A stretch of DNA of 53,911 nt, taken from positions 1 through 53,911 of the forward strand of contig CANQFJ010000008.1 of the NCBI GenBank assembly GCA_947598485.1. The letters are read 5' to 3'. The notes beneath the pieces are model-generated. The model was not told the origin of the DNA and searched no databases. It saw nothing but the letters and a program-made list of their open reading frames with translations. The DNA comes from an uncultured Bacilli bacterium. Lineage in GTDB: Bacteria; Bacillota_I; Bacilli_A; RF39; UBA660. This document shows, piece after piece, positions 36,296 through 45,044 of this stretch (positions are counted from its first letter, which is position 1; every line of letters begins with the position of its first letter). The translations under genes were made by a program, and so were the position numbers.

Positions 36296-37480
36296 ATGGA
36301 AGAAAATGAAGAAAAAATTTTAGAAGAAGTAAGTGATAATAATTTTGCAAGTAAAAACGCAAGTAAGAGAAAAAAAGGTAGCCGTATTTTAGTTGTCATT
36401 GCTATGATAGGCGTCTTTTTTGCTGGCTGTGCAGGAATGTTTGGTTTAATTTACGCTTTTCCTTCATTATTTACTAGTGAACTAACAAGAATTGAAAAAA
36501 ATGTTACAATAACTGATACAGGCATTGCCGAAGCTGTTGATAAAGTTTATAACTCCGTTGTTATAGTATCTGTTTATAATAAAAATAATTTATATGGTTC
36601 TGGTACAGGTTTCGTTTACTCTAAAGATGATGATAATGCTTATATATTAACAAATAACCATGTAGTTGAAAATTCTGATAAAGTTATGGTTAGCTTTACT
36701 GATGGAAAAGTTATTGAAGCCAAGCTTGTGGGTACCAATGAACTTGCTGATATTGCTGTACTTTCCGTGGATGCTGATGAGTCTTTAGCTGTTGCGGAAA
36801 TAGGCAGTAGTGAAAATGTTAGAGTTGGTGATACAACTTTTACGGTAGGTGCTCCTCTTGATAGTGTTTATTCTTGGACTGTAACAAGAGGAATTATTTC
36901 TGGTAAAGATCGTATGGTTCAAGTAGCCGTTAACAGTGGGGACTACATAATGAAAGTAATTCAAACGGATGCTGCTATTAATAATGGTAATAGTGGCGGC
37001 CCATTATGCAATGCTAATGGGGAAGTAATAGGCATTAACTCTCTAAAGCTTGTTGATGAATCTGTCGAAGGAATGGGCTTTGCTATTCCTATTGAACGAG
37101 CAATAAAATATGCTGATATGATTAGAAAAGGTGAGATAATTGTTCAACCTCATCTTGGAACATCAATGCTTAATGTAGTTGATATACTATATTCTTATCC
37201 AACTAGATATGCTTCTATATATCGTGAACTTGTTGAAAATGATATTAATGAGGGCGTTGTTGTATATAGTGTTGAAAAGGATTCTTCTGCTGCTAAAGCA
37301 GGATTAGAATCAGGAGATATTATCACTAAAATTAATGAAGATGATGTCATAAATGTAGCTTATTTTAAGTATTATTTATATAATTATAATGTTGGTGATA
37401 AAATTACAATTACTTATATTAGAGATGGTAAAGAGAAAACCGTCACTATTACACTTGAAGGCGCCAGTAAAACTTATTAG
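36296..37480 (+). CDS. HtrA/DegP-type membrane serine protease
   Basis: A 394-residue protease. A basic cytoplasmic N-terminus is followed by one membrane segment (about 30-55). The trypsin-like domain has the triad H122 (TNNHVVE), D152 (ADIAVL) and S233 (GNSGGPL). A PDZ domain follows (about 285-390, GLESGDIITKINEDDV). Such proteases degrade misfolded exported proteins. The gene starts one base after the Abi gene stop, so they may share a transcript. Confidence 0.92.
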   Translation: MEENEEKILEEVSDNNFASKNASKRKKGSRILVVIAMIGVFFAGCAGMFGLIYAFPSLFTSELTRIEKNVTITDTGIAEAVDKVYNSVVIVSVYNKNNLYGSGTGFVYSKDDDNAYILTNNHVVENSDKVMVSFTDGKVIEAKLVGTNELADIAVLSVDADESLAVAEIGSSENVRVGDTTFTVGAPLDSVYSWTVTRGIISGKDRMVQVAVNSGDYIMKVIQTDAAINNGNSGGPLCNANGEVIGINSLKLVDESVEGMGFAIPIERAIKYADMIRKGEIIVQPHLGTSMLNVVDILYSYPTRYASIYRELVENDINEGVVVYSVEKDSSAAKAGLESGDIITKINEDDVINVAYFKYYLYNYNVGDKITITYIRDGKEKTVTITLEGASKTY

Positions 37481-37504
37481 AAGTGAGGAGTTCACTTCTT
37501 TTTC
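37480..37504 (+). terminator. Terminator after htrA-like gene
   Basis: GAAGTGA (37480-37486) pairs with TCACTTC (37492-37498), followed by a T-run. Confidence 0.7.
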
Positions 37505-37505
37505 A

Positions 37506-37534
37506 TTGACTTTTGTATATAGTAAATTTAAAAT
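37506..37534 (+). promoter_or_regulatory. Promoter for RDD-ABC operon
   Basis: TTGACT (37506-37511) and TAAAAT (37529-37534) are 17 bp apart, before ACAAGGAG and the ATG at 37556. Confidence 0.65.
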
Positions 37535-37555
37535 AAATAGACAAGGAGACTAAAT

Positions 37556-38548
37556 ATGAATAATGTTAAACTAAGAAGATTTACAGCATATTGCCTAGAC
37601 CTTTTAATTATAACTTTAATAGCTACGGGGCTGTTTGAAATAAAGGCTTTGCATCCATATGCTGATAAATATGAAGATGCCTATAATGAATACAACGATT
37701 ATGTTACAAAAGTAAGAGAAGCTACAACAGGAGAGAAAGCCAAAGAGGGCACTTTAATTGCTTATTTTAATAGTGATTTAAGTGAAGAAGATTTTAAGAA
37801 AATTGAAACGGATTTAAATAAGATAGATAATGTCACTGACACTAAACTAGTAACAAAAGAAGATATTTCTAGTGAAGAAAAAGATAAGTTAATCTTATCT
37901 ATAAAAGATTATTTTAATACTAATGAAAATGTAAGTGCCTACATAGTTTCTATCAAAGATATTGATAAAGCCGATGATATTATAAAAGATATCCAAAAGG
38001 TTGAAAATATTGATGAAACATTAGAATATAAAGATTCAGAAGAAATTAAATCAATAGTTGATATGACTGATAGTGAACGGAAAGAATACTTGGCTAAAAC
38101 GGGTTCTTTACTTAGAGATGTAGATTATTATGGTATTAGCTATAACATATGTTGGCTAGCAGTTATAATTTTATATTTTACTTTATTCCCATATTTTAAT
38201 AAAGGAATGACAATTGGTAAAAGAGTAGTTAAACTTCAAATGGTAAGAAGTGATGATGAGAAGAAAAAAGTTAGCTTATGGCAATATTTAGTTAAAGCTA
38301 TTTTATGTCCTATTTATGGTACGGCAGCTTTATCAAATAGTTTAACATTTATTGTTATGGTAATAACTCCATTATTACTAGATGGAGCAAATTTTGCCTA
38401 TGTTACTACATATATTAATTTAGCAATAAGTTTAATTTGTTATATTGACTTTTTTGTCATTGCGTTTAGAAAAGATGGTTTAGGCATTAGTGATAAATTA
38501 GCAAAGGTTAAGGTGATAGATTATGTTGGAAATCAAGAAAATAACTAA
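37556..38548 (+). CDS. RDD-family membrane protein with large insert
   Basis: A 330-residue protein. The first membrane segment has the RDD signature (RRFTAYCLDLLII), and GMTIGKRVVKLQMV follows later, also typical. Between them, about residues 35-190 form a long charged, Asp/Lys/Glu-rich domain not found in ordinary RDD proteins. It contains an ACT-like or FtsX-like pattern (LIAYFNSDLSEEDFKKIETD). Three more membrane segments end the protein. It overlaps the ABC gene by 26 bp and may partner it. Confidence 0.7.
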   Translation: MNNVKLRRFTAYCLDLLIITLIATGLFEIKALHPYADKYEDAYNEYNDYVTKVREATTGEKAKEGTLIAYFNSDLSEEDFKKIETDLNKIDNVTDTKLVTKEDISSEEKDKLILSIKDYFNTNENVSAYIVSIKDIDKADDIIKDIQKVENIDETLEYKDSEEIKSIVDMTDSERKEYLAKTGSLLRDVDYYGISYNICWLAVIILYFTLFPYFNKGMTIGKRVVKLQMVRSDDEKKKVSLWQYLVKAILCPIYGTAALSNSLTFIVMVITPLLLDGANFAYVTTYINLAISLICYIDFFVIAFRKDGLGISDKLAKVKVIDYVGNQENN

Positions 38549-41057
38549 AACATACGAAACAGAAAGCTTTAAACAAAAAGCCTTAGATAGTGTTTCTATA
38601 AACTTTAGAAAAAATGAATTCGCCGCAATATTAGGACCATCCGGATCGGGAAAAACTACTCTTCTTAATATAATTGGAGGACTTGATCGTTATGATTATG
38701 GTGACTTAATTATTAATGGCATAAGTACTAAAAAATATAAAGATCGAGATTGGGATACTTATCGTAATCATCGAGTAGGCTTTGTTTTTCAAAGCTATAA
38801 CTTAATTGGGCATCAATCTGTCCTTGCCAATGTAGAGCTTGCTTTAACATTATCAGGAGTTGGTAAAAAAGAAAGGACAAAAAGAGCCAAAGCTGCTCTT
38901 GAAAAAGTGGGCTTAAAGCAACATATGCGCAAAAAACCAAACCAATTATCTGGTGGCCAAATGCAAAGAGTTGCTATCGCTAGAGCTTTAGTCAATGATC
39001 CAGAAATTTTACTTGCTGACGAACCAACAGGAGCTCTTGATACTGAAACAAGTAAGCAAGTTATGGATATTTTAAAAGAAGTTGCTAAACAAAGACTTGT
39101 TATTATGGTTACTCATAATCCTGATCTTGCTAAAGAATACGCTACCCGTATAATTAACTTAAAAGATGGTAAAATTGAAGGGGACTCAGATCCTTATGAT
39201 GGTAAAGAAGAAGCAAAAGAGGAAGAAACCGTAAGCAAGAAAAAGGCCAAGAAGACTTCGATGAAATTCAGAACGGCCCTAGGTTTATCTGTCAATAATT
39301 TACTTACTAAAAAAGGTAGAACTATTTTAACTTCTTTCGCGGGAGCCATAGGCATAATTGGTATAGCTTTAATTCTTAGTATTTCAACAGGAGTTCAAGA
39401 TTATATTGACTCTATTGAAGAGGATACATTATCTAGTTATCCTATTACAATCGAAGCTCAAAGAATTGATGCAAGCAATTTAATGGAAGCTATGAATGAT
39501 GATCAATATAAAAATGATAAAGAAGATAATATTGCGACCAAAGATATAATGGGCAATATGATTTCTATAATGTCATCAGGTATTGAAACTAATGATTTAA
39601 AAACATTTAAAAAATATCTCGAATCTAATAAAAGCGATATTAAAAATTATGCCAATGTTATTAGATATTCATATAATTTACAATTACAAATTTATAGCAG
39701 TGATTTATCAAAAATAGATAAATTAAATCCCTCAAACTTATTTGATTCATTTGGCTTTGGCATGGAAGCCTATTCAAGCTTAGCTACTCCTGTTTTTTCT
39801 GAAATGCTTGATAATGATGAATTAATTAAAGATCAATATGATGTAGTTGCGGGACATCTACCAGAAGATTATGATGAAGTAGTTCTAGTTGTTGATAAAA
39901 ACAATATGATAAGTGATTATACAGCTTATACATTAGGGCTTAAAGACAAAAAAGATTTAGAAGAAGTAGTTAGTAAAATGGTTTCTGGCCAAAAGGTAGA
40001 ATTTACTCAAGATAATTACTCTTTTGATGATATTTTAAATACTAAATTTAAAGTATTGTTAAATACAGATTATTATCAAAAAGTAGGCAGTATTTGGAAA
40101 GATATGTCTAGTAATGAAGAGTATTTAAAAAATAAGCTTCAAAATGCTTTAGAAATTAAAATAGTAGGAATTGTAAAAGTAGATGATGAATCTGTTTTAA
40201 GCTCTAACAATAGTTTTGGTAATATACTTTATACTAAAGATTTAACGGAATACGTTATTAATAAAATTAATGATGCCCAAATAGTTAAAGAACAAAAAGC
40301 AAAACCAGAAATTAATATCTTCACAGGTTCTAAGTTTGGTAGTGGTACAACCAATTTAACAAATGAGCAAAAGCAATACTTAGCCTCTCTTTCTGATGAA
40401 CAAAGAGAAGAGTTTATGAAGACCTTATCTACTACAAGCTATGAAACAAATCTGATGAGTTTGGGTGTAGTAGATATTGAAAGTCCTAGTATCATTTATA
40501 TTTATCCAAAAGACTTTGCTAGCAAAGATAAAATAAAAAAGATAATTGAGGATTATAATACCGAAAAAACTAATAAGAAATTAGATGATGAAGTTATTAC
40601 TTATACTGATTATGTTGGACTTCTTATGAGTAGTGTTACAACTATTGTAGATATTATCAGTTATGTATTAATTGCCTTTGTTTCTGTATCTCTTATTGTA
40701 TCATCAATTATGATAGGTATTATAACCTACATATCTGTTCTTGAAAGAACGAAAGAAATTGGTATTTTACGTAGTATTGGCGCATCAAAGAAAGATATAT
40801 CAAGAGTATTCAATGCTGAAACATTTATCGTAGGATCTTTATCAGGTATTATAGGTGTATTAGTTACTTTACTATTAAATATTCCTATAAATATTATAAT
40901 TAAGAATTTAACTGATATAAGTACCATAGCTAAGCTTCCGGTTATTGGTGCAATAATCCTTGTGGCAATAAGTATGATCCTAACTATGATCGCGGGATTA
41001 ATTCCTGCGCGTATGGCAAGTAAAAAAGATCCTGTCATCGCTTTAAGAACTGAGTAG
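38523..41057 (+). CDS. MacB-like ABC transporter (fused ATPase and permease)
   Basis: An 844-residue fusion. The ATPase (about 1-225) has Walker A GPSGSGKTT near 38, LSGGQMQRVAIARAL near 141 and LLADEPTGALD. A charged linker leads to a membrane segment near 265-285, a large extracellular domain (about 290-690) and three C-terminal FtsX-type membrane segments. The architecture is that of MacB/FtsX-type export or signalling systems (peptides, lipoproteins, bacteriocin resistance). The substrate cannot be read. It is probably coupled to the RDD gene. Confidence 0.9.
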   Translation: MLEIKKITKTYETESFKQKALDSVSINFRKNEFAAILGPSGSGKTTLLNIIGGLDRYDYGDLIINGISTKKYKDRDWDTYRNHRVGFVFQSYNLIGHQSVLANVELALTLSGVGKKERTKRAKAALEKVGLKQHMRKKPNQLSGGQMQRVAIARALVNDPEILLADEPTGALDTETSKQVMDILKEVAKQRLVIMVTHNPDLAKEYATRIINLKDGKIEGDSDPYDGKEEAKEEETVSKKKAKKTSMKFRTALGLSVNNLLTKKGRTILTSFAGAIGIIGIALILSISTGVQDYIDSIEEDTLSSYPITIEAQRIDASNLMEAMNDDQYKNDKEDNIATKDIMGNMISIMSSGIETNDLKTFKKYLESNKSDIKNYANVIRYSYNLQLQIYSSDLSKIDKLNPSNLFDSFGFGMEAYSSLATPVFSEMLDNDELIKDQYDVVAGHLPEDYDEVVLVVDKNNMISDYTAYTLGLKDKKDLEEVVSKMVSGQKVEFTQDNYSFDDILNTKFKVLLNTDYYQKVGSIWKDMSSNEEYLKNKLQNALEIKIVGIVKVDDESVLSSNNSFGNILYTKDLTEYVINKINDAQIVKEQKAKPEINIFTGSKFGSGTTNLTNEQKQYLASLSDEQREEFMKTLSTTSYETNLMSLGVVDIESPSIIYIYPKDFASKDKIKKIIEDYNTEKTNKKLDDEVITYTDYVGLLMSSVTTIVDIISYVLIAFVSVSLIVSSIMIGIITYISVLERTKEIGILRSIGASKKDISRVFNAETFIVGSLSGIIGVLVTLLLNIPINIIIKNLTDISTIAKLPVIGAIILVAISMILTMIAGLIPARMASKKDPVIALRTE

Positions 41058-41074
41058 CAATACTTGGTTTTTAA

Positions 41075-41103
41075 TTGATAATTTTTATATATTAAGATAA
41101 AAT
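41075..41103 (+). promoter_or_regulatory. Promoter for PH-domain gene
   Basis: TTGATA (41075-41080) and TAAAAT (41098-41103) are 17 bp apart, followed by TTAGGTGAT and the ATG at 41122. Confidence 0.6.
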
Positions 41104-41121
41104 AAATTTAGGTGATTATGT

Positions 41122-41550
41122 ATGGCAGTATATGATTATGTAAACAAATTTATAACAAAATATCCATCAACTATTGCTTGGCGCTTAAAAAAACATTCCC
41201 AAGTTATTGATGACTATTTAAATCCTGATGAAGAAATTATATACGCGTTTTGTGGTCAAAAAAATAATGATTGGTGGGATTTGTTTACTTCTTGTGTTGT
41301 TGTTTTAACTAATAAAAGAATTTTAATAGGCCAAAAAAGAGTAGTATGGGGAAGTTTTTATAATCAAATAACTCCCGATTTATATAATGATATGCAAGTA
41401 TATAAAGGCTTGTTTTGGGGAAAGGTAACAATTGATACCGTAAAGGAAAAAGTGTATATATCAAACTTGGCTAAAGAAGCTCTAGATGAAATTGAAACAC
41501 AAATTTCTGAATATATGCTTGAAGCGAAAAAGGAATATAAGAAATCATAA
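41122..41550 (+). CDS. Bacterial PH-domain protein
   Basis: A 142-residue protein with a pattern of bacterial pleckstrin-homology domains: DEEIIYAFCGQ, VVVLTNKRILIGQKRVV and a following beta-rich segment. No signal peptide is seen. The function is unknown. Its stop shares a base with the next start. Confidence 0.6.
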   Translation: MAVYDYVNKFITKYPSTIAWRLKKHSQVIDDYLNPDEEIIYAFCGQKNNDWWDLFTSCVVVLTNKRILIGQKRVVWGSFYNQITPDLYNDMQVYKGLFWGKVTIDTVKEKVYISNLAKEALDEIETQISEYMLEAKKEYKKS

Positions 41551-42593
41551 TGAAAAAAGTAGTTATATTTATTATTATCTTATTAATAATATTTAGCGCC
41601 TTTGCTATATTTCAAAACATACCTAAAAACTATTCCTATAATTATGAAATAGATAAGTTTAATATTGTTGAAAAATATGACAAAGATAAGAAAATATATA
41701 GCTTTAATGTAAAAAGCAAAGATAAAGAGTACAATTATTCTATTGAAAGTAAATATTACATGCAAAGAGGCTTAATTACTAAAATAAAAGCTACAGGAAA
41801 CTGTATTGAGGTAAAACTTAAAAAAATTAATGATTTTTCCATTTGTAAAGATGGGGATAATTACTATACAAAATATTATGATAATGAGTATAATACTAAA
41901 AAGATATCTAATTATGAAAATATTGATATTTATGATTTAAATGATGATCATTATCTTATTTGGAACTATAATTATTTTATTGGTATTAGTGATGATAAAA
42001 AAGAAAAGATATCTTTATTTAATGATGATTATATAAAACTTAATGTTATTACGAAATATCAAAATAAGCTTGTTATAGCTGATTATAATGAGGAATATAT
42101 TTTTCAAAAATTTTATATAATTGATCCTATTAAAATGAAAACGGATACTATTAAGTTAGACATTCCTATTTATTTAAATAGTTACTTTATGGGCGAATAT
42201 AAAGATTATTTATACTTATTTGATATACAAAAAAAACAAGAATATAAAATAGATTTAGATGAAGGAATTGTCTATCGTAATAAGCCTGAGGTATTAAAAA
42301 ATGGTCAAATGGAGGACTCAAGCGTCATTAAGCTTACAAATAATCAAGAATTATTTACTTATAAGGAATCATTTAACTACATTTTAGAAAATAATAAATT
42401 ATATTATGAAACCCCTTCGGGAAAAATTGCTATAACAAATATGAATGTTGATAAGATAATATCTCAAGAAGGAAAAGAAGCTTATTTCTTAAATCAAGAT
42501 ACGCTTTATTATGTTAATTTAAATAAGGGAATTAAGAAACTTTTATCCTATAGTGAATGGCAATTTAATAATAGTAATATCTATATTTTTTAA
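41550..42593 (+). CDS. Membrane-anchored protein of unknown function (347 aa)
   Basis: I do not recognise this protein. An N-terminal hydrophobic helix (about residues 4-22) would anchor or export it. The rest is rich in Asn, Tyr, Lys and Asp with short repeating beta-like stretches, possibly a propeller-like fold. It is coupled to the PH-domain gene and followed 47 bp later by a LysM gene, which suggests an envelope or spore-envelope role. Confidence 0.6.
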   Translation: MKKVVIFIIILLIIFSAFAIFQNIPKNYSYNYEIDKFNIVEKYDKDKKIYSFNVKSKDKEYNYSIESKYYMQRGLITKIKATGNCIEVKLKKINDFSICKDGDNYYTKYYDNEYNTKKISNYENIDIYDLNDDHYLIWNYNYFIGISDDKKEKISLFNDDYIKLNVITKYQNKLVIADYNEEYIFQKFYIIDPIKMKTDTIKLDIPIYLNSYFMGEYKDYLYLFDIQKKQEYKIDLDEGIVYRNKPEVLKNGQMEDSSVIKLTNNQELFTYKESFNYILENNKLYYETPSGKIAITNMNVDKIISQEGKEAYFLNQDTLYYVNLNKGIKKLLSYSEWQFNNSNIYIF

Positions 42594-42613
42594 TAGCAAT
42601 TTTAAACTAGTTT

Positions 42614-42622
42614 CATATCCTA
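42614..42622 (+). promoter_or_regulatory. Possible sporulation sigma -10 element
   Basis: CATATCCTA matches the CATAnnnTA -10 consensus of the mother-cell factors sigma-E/sigma-K. It lies 26 bp before the LysM gene. No convincing -35 element was found. The same 20-bp block recurs before the truncated amidase at 50.87 kb. Confidence 0.35.
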
Positions 42623-42639
42623 TATTAGGAAGTGAAAAT

Positions 42640-43092
42640 ATGTTTGAAAAATACCGCGTTAAGGCTAATGATAATCTTGACGAAATAGCTAAAAAGTTTA
42701 GAACAAATAAATCATATATTGAAGATTTAAATAATTTAGTTTATGATGAAAGCTTAAGAGAAGGTATGGATATCATAGTACCTAAAGCAAGAGAAAAATA
42801 TTTTGATACTTATACTATTAATAAAGGAGATAGCTTATATGCTATCAGTAAGAAATATAATATTAATCCCACTTTACTCGCGGCGTTAAATGGGTTAGAC
42901 AGTAATGATTACATATATCCTAATCAAGTATTATTGTTGCCTGTCGGAAGCTATAGTTATTATATTACTAAAGATGGCGATACTTTAGATATAGTAAGTG
43001 ATATGTTTAATAAAGGCAAAGATGAAGTAATTAGAGAAAATGGTACAATTTATTTATTGCCAGGACAAGTTTTAGTCAGTAAACGTAAGTAA
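42640..43092 (+). CDS. Triple LysM-domain protein
   Basis: A 150-residue protein made only of three LysM repeats. They begin about residues 4 (KANDNLDEIAKKF), 52 (INKGDSLYAISKKYNIN) and 102 (TKDGDTLDIVSDMF). LysM binds peptidoglycan or chitin-like glycans. No signal peptide is visible, which is normal for coat or cortex proteins made in the mother cell (as in SafA). The ORF-track start lies in the previous gene. ATG 42640 follows AGGAAGTG. Confidence 0.82.
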   Translation: MFEKYRVKANDNLDEIAKKFRTNKSYIEDLNNLVYDESLREGMDIIVPKAREKYFDTYTINKGDSLYAISKKYNINPTLLAALNGLDSNDYIYPNQVLLLPVGSYSYYITKDGDTLDIVSDMFNKGKDEVIRENGTIYLLPGQVLVSKRK

Positions 43093-43094
43093 AT

Positions 43095-43118
43095 ATGGTC
43101 TATGCACCATTTTCTTTT
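43095..43118 (+). terminator. Weak terminator after LysM gene
   Basis: ATGGT pairs with ACCAT around CTATGC, followed by TTTCTTTTT. Confidence 0.45.
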
Positions 43119-43120
43119 TG

Positions 43121-43129
43121 TGTTAAAAT
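43121..43129 (+). promoter_or_regulatory. Extended -10 promoter
   Basis: TGTTAAAAT lies 20 bp before the GTG at 43150, between the weak terminator and the ribosome binding site. Confidence 0.35.
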
Positions 43130-43149
43130 AAATAGTAGGGTGGGTATAA

Positions 43150-44769
43150 GTGATACTAAAAAAGCCTTATGCATATTTAATCAAGTATTTCAAGGTAATT
43201 CATTTAGTAATTGCAGTTTTATTGTGCCTAGTTTTACATGAAGGTTATAGTATTTATGAATTCTTTAACACCTATGTCCAAAATAATTATACAACCTCTG
43301 TTACGATGGGGCTTTCAGCTCAATATTTACCCTTTACTTTATATTTAAAAATATTTTTGATACTTCTTTTGGTAATCACCATTATTGTTCTACTTGTTCA
43401 TAAGAAAAAGCCTAATATTCTATATTTTGGTGTAGCTATTTATTATGTAGCTTATATTATTTTCCTTACTTATTTATCCACTGTATTTAAAGGATTTGAA
43501 TATTCATTACTTGAATCAACTGCAGCCAGAACAATTAGAGATATATCTTTAATGATATTACTGCCTCAGGTTATTTTTATTATTTTTATTATTCTTAGAA
43601 CCTTAGGCTTTAATTTAAAGAAGTTTAATTTTAGCCAAGATATAAAAGAACTACAACTTACTGAAGGTGATTCTGAAGAAGTAGAAGTTAATATAAATTT
43701 CGACCCATACAAGGCTAAAAGAGGAATTCGTCGTATTGCAAGAGAACTTTTATACTATGTTAAAGAAAATAAAATGATGGTTACCGCGATAGGGGTAGTA
43801 GTTGTTGGAGTAGGCCTTTACTTTTTATATTCTACATCTTCTACCAACTATGATAATACTTATAAAGTAGGTAAACAATTTACTTATCAAAATTTACAAA
43901 TAACTATTAAAGATTCTATAATAAGTAATTTAAATTACCAAGGTTCTGTCATAAATAAAGGCAAATATTATTTAGTTTTAAAAATGAATGTTCAAAATAA
44001 TTTTGGCAATGCTGTTTCTTTAGATTACAATAGTTTTAAAATAATAACCGGAGGTATTGGTTTAGTTCCAAGTAATGCTTTAGCAAAAAGCTTTTTGGAC
44101 TATAATGCTTCTTCTTTACCTATGATGTATACGTCTAAAGATAACAAAGATGTTATATTGATTTATGAACTAAGTGAAAAAATGATAAACAAGAGTATGA
44201 AAATTCAGTTATATAATGGTTCAACATATGAAAATGGCAAATACTATGATAGAAATATTTTTATCCCTATCAAGCCTAGAATTATTGATGAAGTAGAGAT
44301 GGTAGGTAGCTATAATATTAAAGATTCAATTAAACTTGATAATACTTTCCTAGGCAATTCTACAGTATCATTTAATTCTCTTAGTATAGCTAAGAATCAA
44401 ATTTTTACTTATCAAGTTTGTAGCAGTGATAACGAATGTAAAGAATATAAAGATATGATTACAGCATCTATGTTAAATGGAAGAAGTAATAATTATATTT
44501 TATTAATAGATTCCGAATTAATATTAGATAAAAATTCTGCTTATGCTAAAACTTATGAATCTTATTCATCTTTTGCCGAAAACTTTATATCAATACAATA
44601 TAAAATTGGCGATAAAGTAGTCAGCGATAAAGCTATTAATGTTACTCCAACGACAGACGGCATTAATTTCTTTGCATTTGAAGTACCATCTGAAATTACC
44701 GAAGCTAGTATTATTCAAGCTATTATATCTATTAGAAATAGTAGATATATAGTTAATCTTAAAGCATAA
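43150..44769 (+). CDS. Large membrane protein, DUF4352-like C-terminal domain
   Basis: A 539-residue protein starting at GTG after AGGGTGGG. Four hydrophobic segments lie in residues about 14-152 and a fifth near 208-227. The C-terminal about 310 residues are outside or soluble. Their first part (VGKQFTYQNLQITIKDSII... KYYLVLKMNVQNNFGNAVS) resembles the DUF4352 immunoglobulin-like family. The second part has two close Cys residues (VCSSDNEC). The function is unknown. It ends at a hairpin shared with the convergent tRNA. Confidence 0.6.
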   Translation: MILKKPYAYLIKYFKVIHLVIAVLLCLVLHEGYSIYEFFNTYVQNNYTTSVTMGLSAQYLPFTLYLKIFLILLLVITIIVLLVHKKKPNILYFGVAIYYVAYIIFLTYLSTVFKGFEYSLLESTAARTIRDISLMILLPQVIFIIFIILRTLGFNLKKFNFSQDIKELQLTEGDSEEVEVNINFDPYKAKRGIRRIARELLYYVKENKMMVTAIGVVVVGVGLYFLYSTSSTNYDNTYKVGKQFTYQNLQITIKDSIISNLNYQGSVINKGKYYLVLKMNVQNNFGNAVSLDYNSFKIITGGIGLVPSNALAKSFLDYNASSLPMMYTSKDNKDVILIYELSEKMINKSMKIQLYNGSTYENGKYYDRNIFIPIKPRIIDEVEMVGSYNIKDSIKLDNTFLGNSTVSFNSLSIAKNQIFTYQVCSSDNECKEYKDMITASMLNGRSNNYILLIDSELILDKNSAYAKTYESYSSFAENFISIQYKIGDKVVSDKAINVTPTTDGINFFAFEVPSEITEASIIQAIISIRNSRYIVNLKA

Positions 44770-44792
44770 AAAAAGAAGCTTCTTTGCTTCTT
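44766..44792 (-). terminator. Terminator of tRNA-Cys
   Basis: On the minus strand AAGAAGC pairs with GCTTCTT and is followed by a T-run. On the plus strand the same hairpin has only a short T tract and could weakly end the 539-aa gene. Confidence 0.65.
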
Positions 44793-44802
44793 AAATTTAA
44801 AC

Positions 44803-44877
44803 TGGAGGAACCGGCCAGATTCGAACTGGCGATCAGGGTGTTGCAGACCCACGCCTTAGCCACTTGGCTACGGTTCC
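44803..44877 (-). tRNA. tRNA-Cys (GCA)
   Basis: The minus strand folds as a cloverleaf. The acceptor GGAACCG pairs with CGGTTCC, the D stem is GCC/GGC, and the T arm is GCCAG-TTCGAAT-CTGGC. The anticodon loop CTGCAAC gives anticodon GCA. The discriminator base is U, as expected for Cys, and CCA is encoded. The anticodon stem has one T-T mismatch at its outer pair. Confidence 0.92.
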
Positions 44878-44892
44878 GTGACTAACAAACTG

Positions 44893-44921
44893 ATTATATC
44901 AAAATATATTCATTTTTTCAA
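44893..44921 (-). promoter_or_regulatory. Promoter of tRNA-Cys
   Basis: On the minus strand TTGAAA and TATAAT are 17 bp apart, with TGA before the -10 box. It ends 16 bp from the tRNA 5' end. Confidence 0.65.
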
Positions 44922-45044
44922 TTAAAATGCTAAGTAAATATAAAGGATACAATTTAGTAGATGCGAGTTTACATATAAAAATGGTTAATATTTAGGCATT
45001 ATGCTTTTTTCATGCTAAAATATAATATATAATGTGGAGGAACT

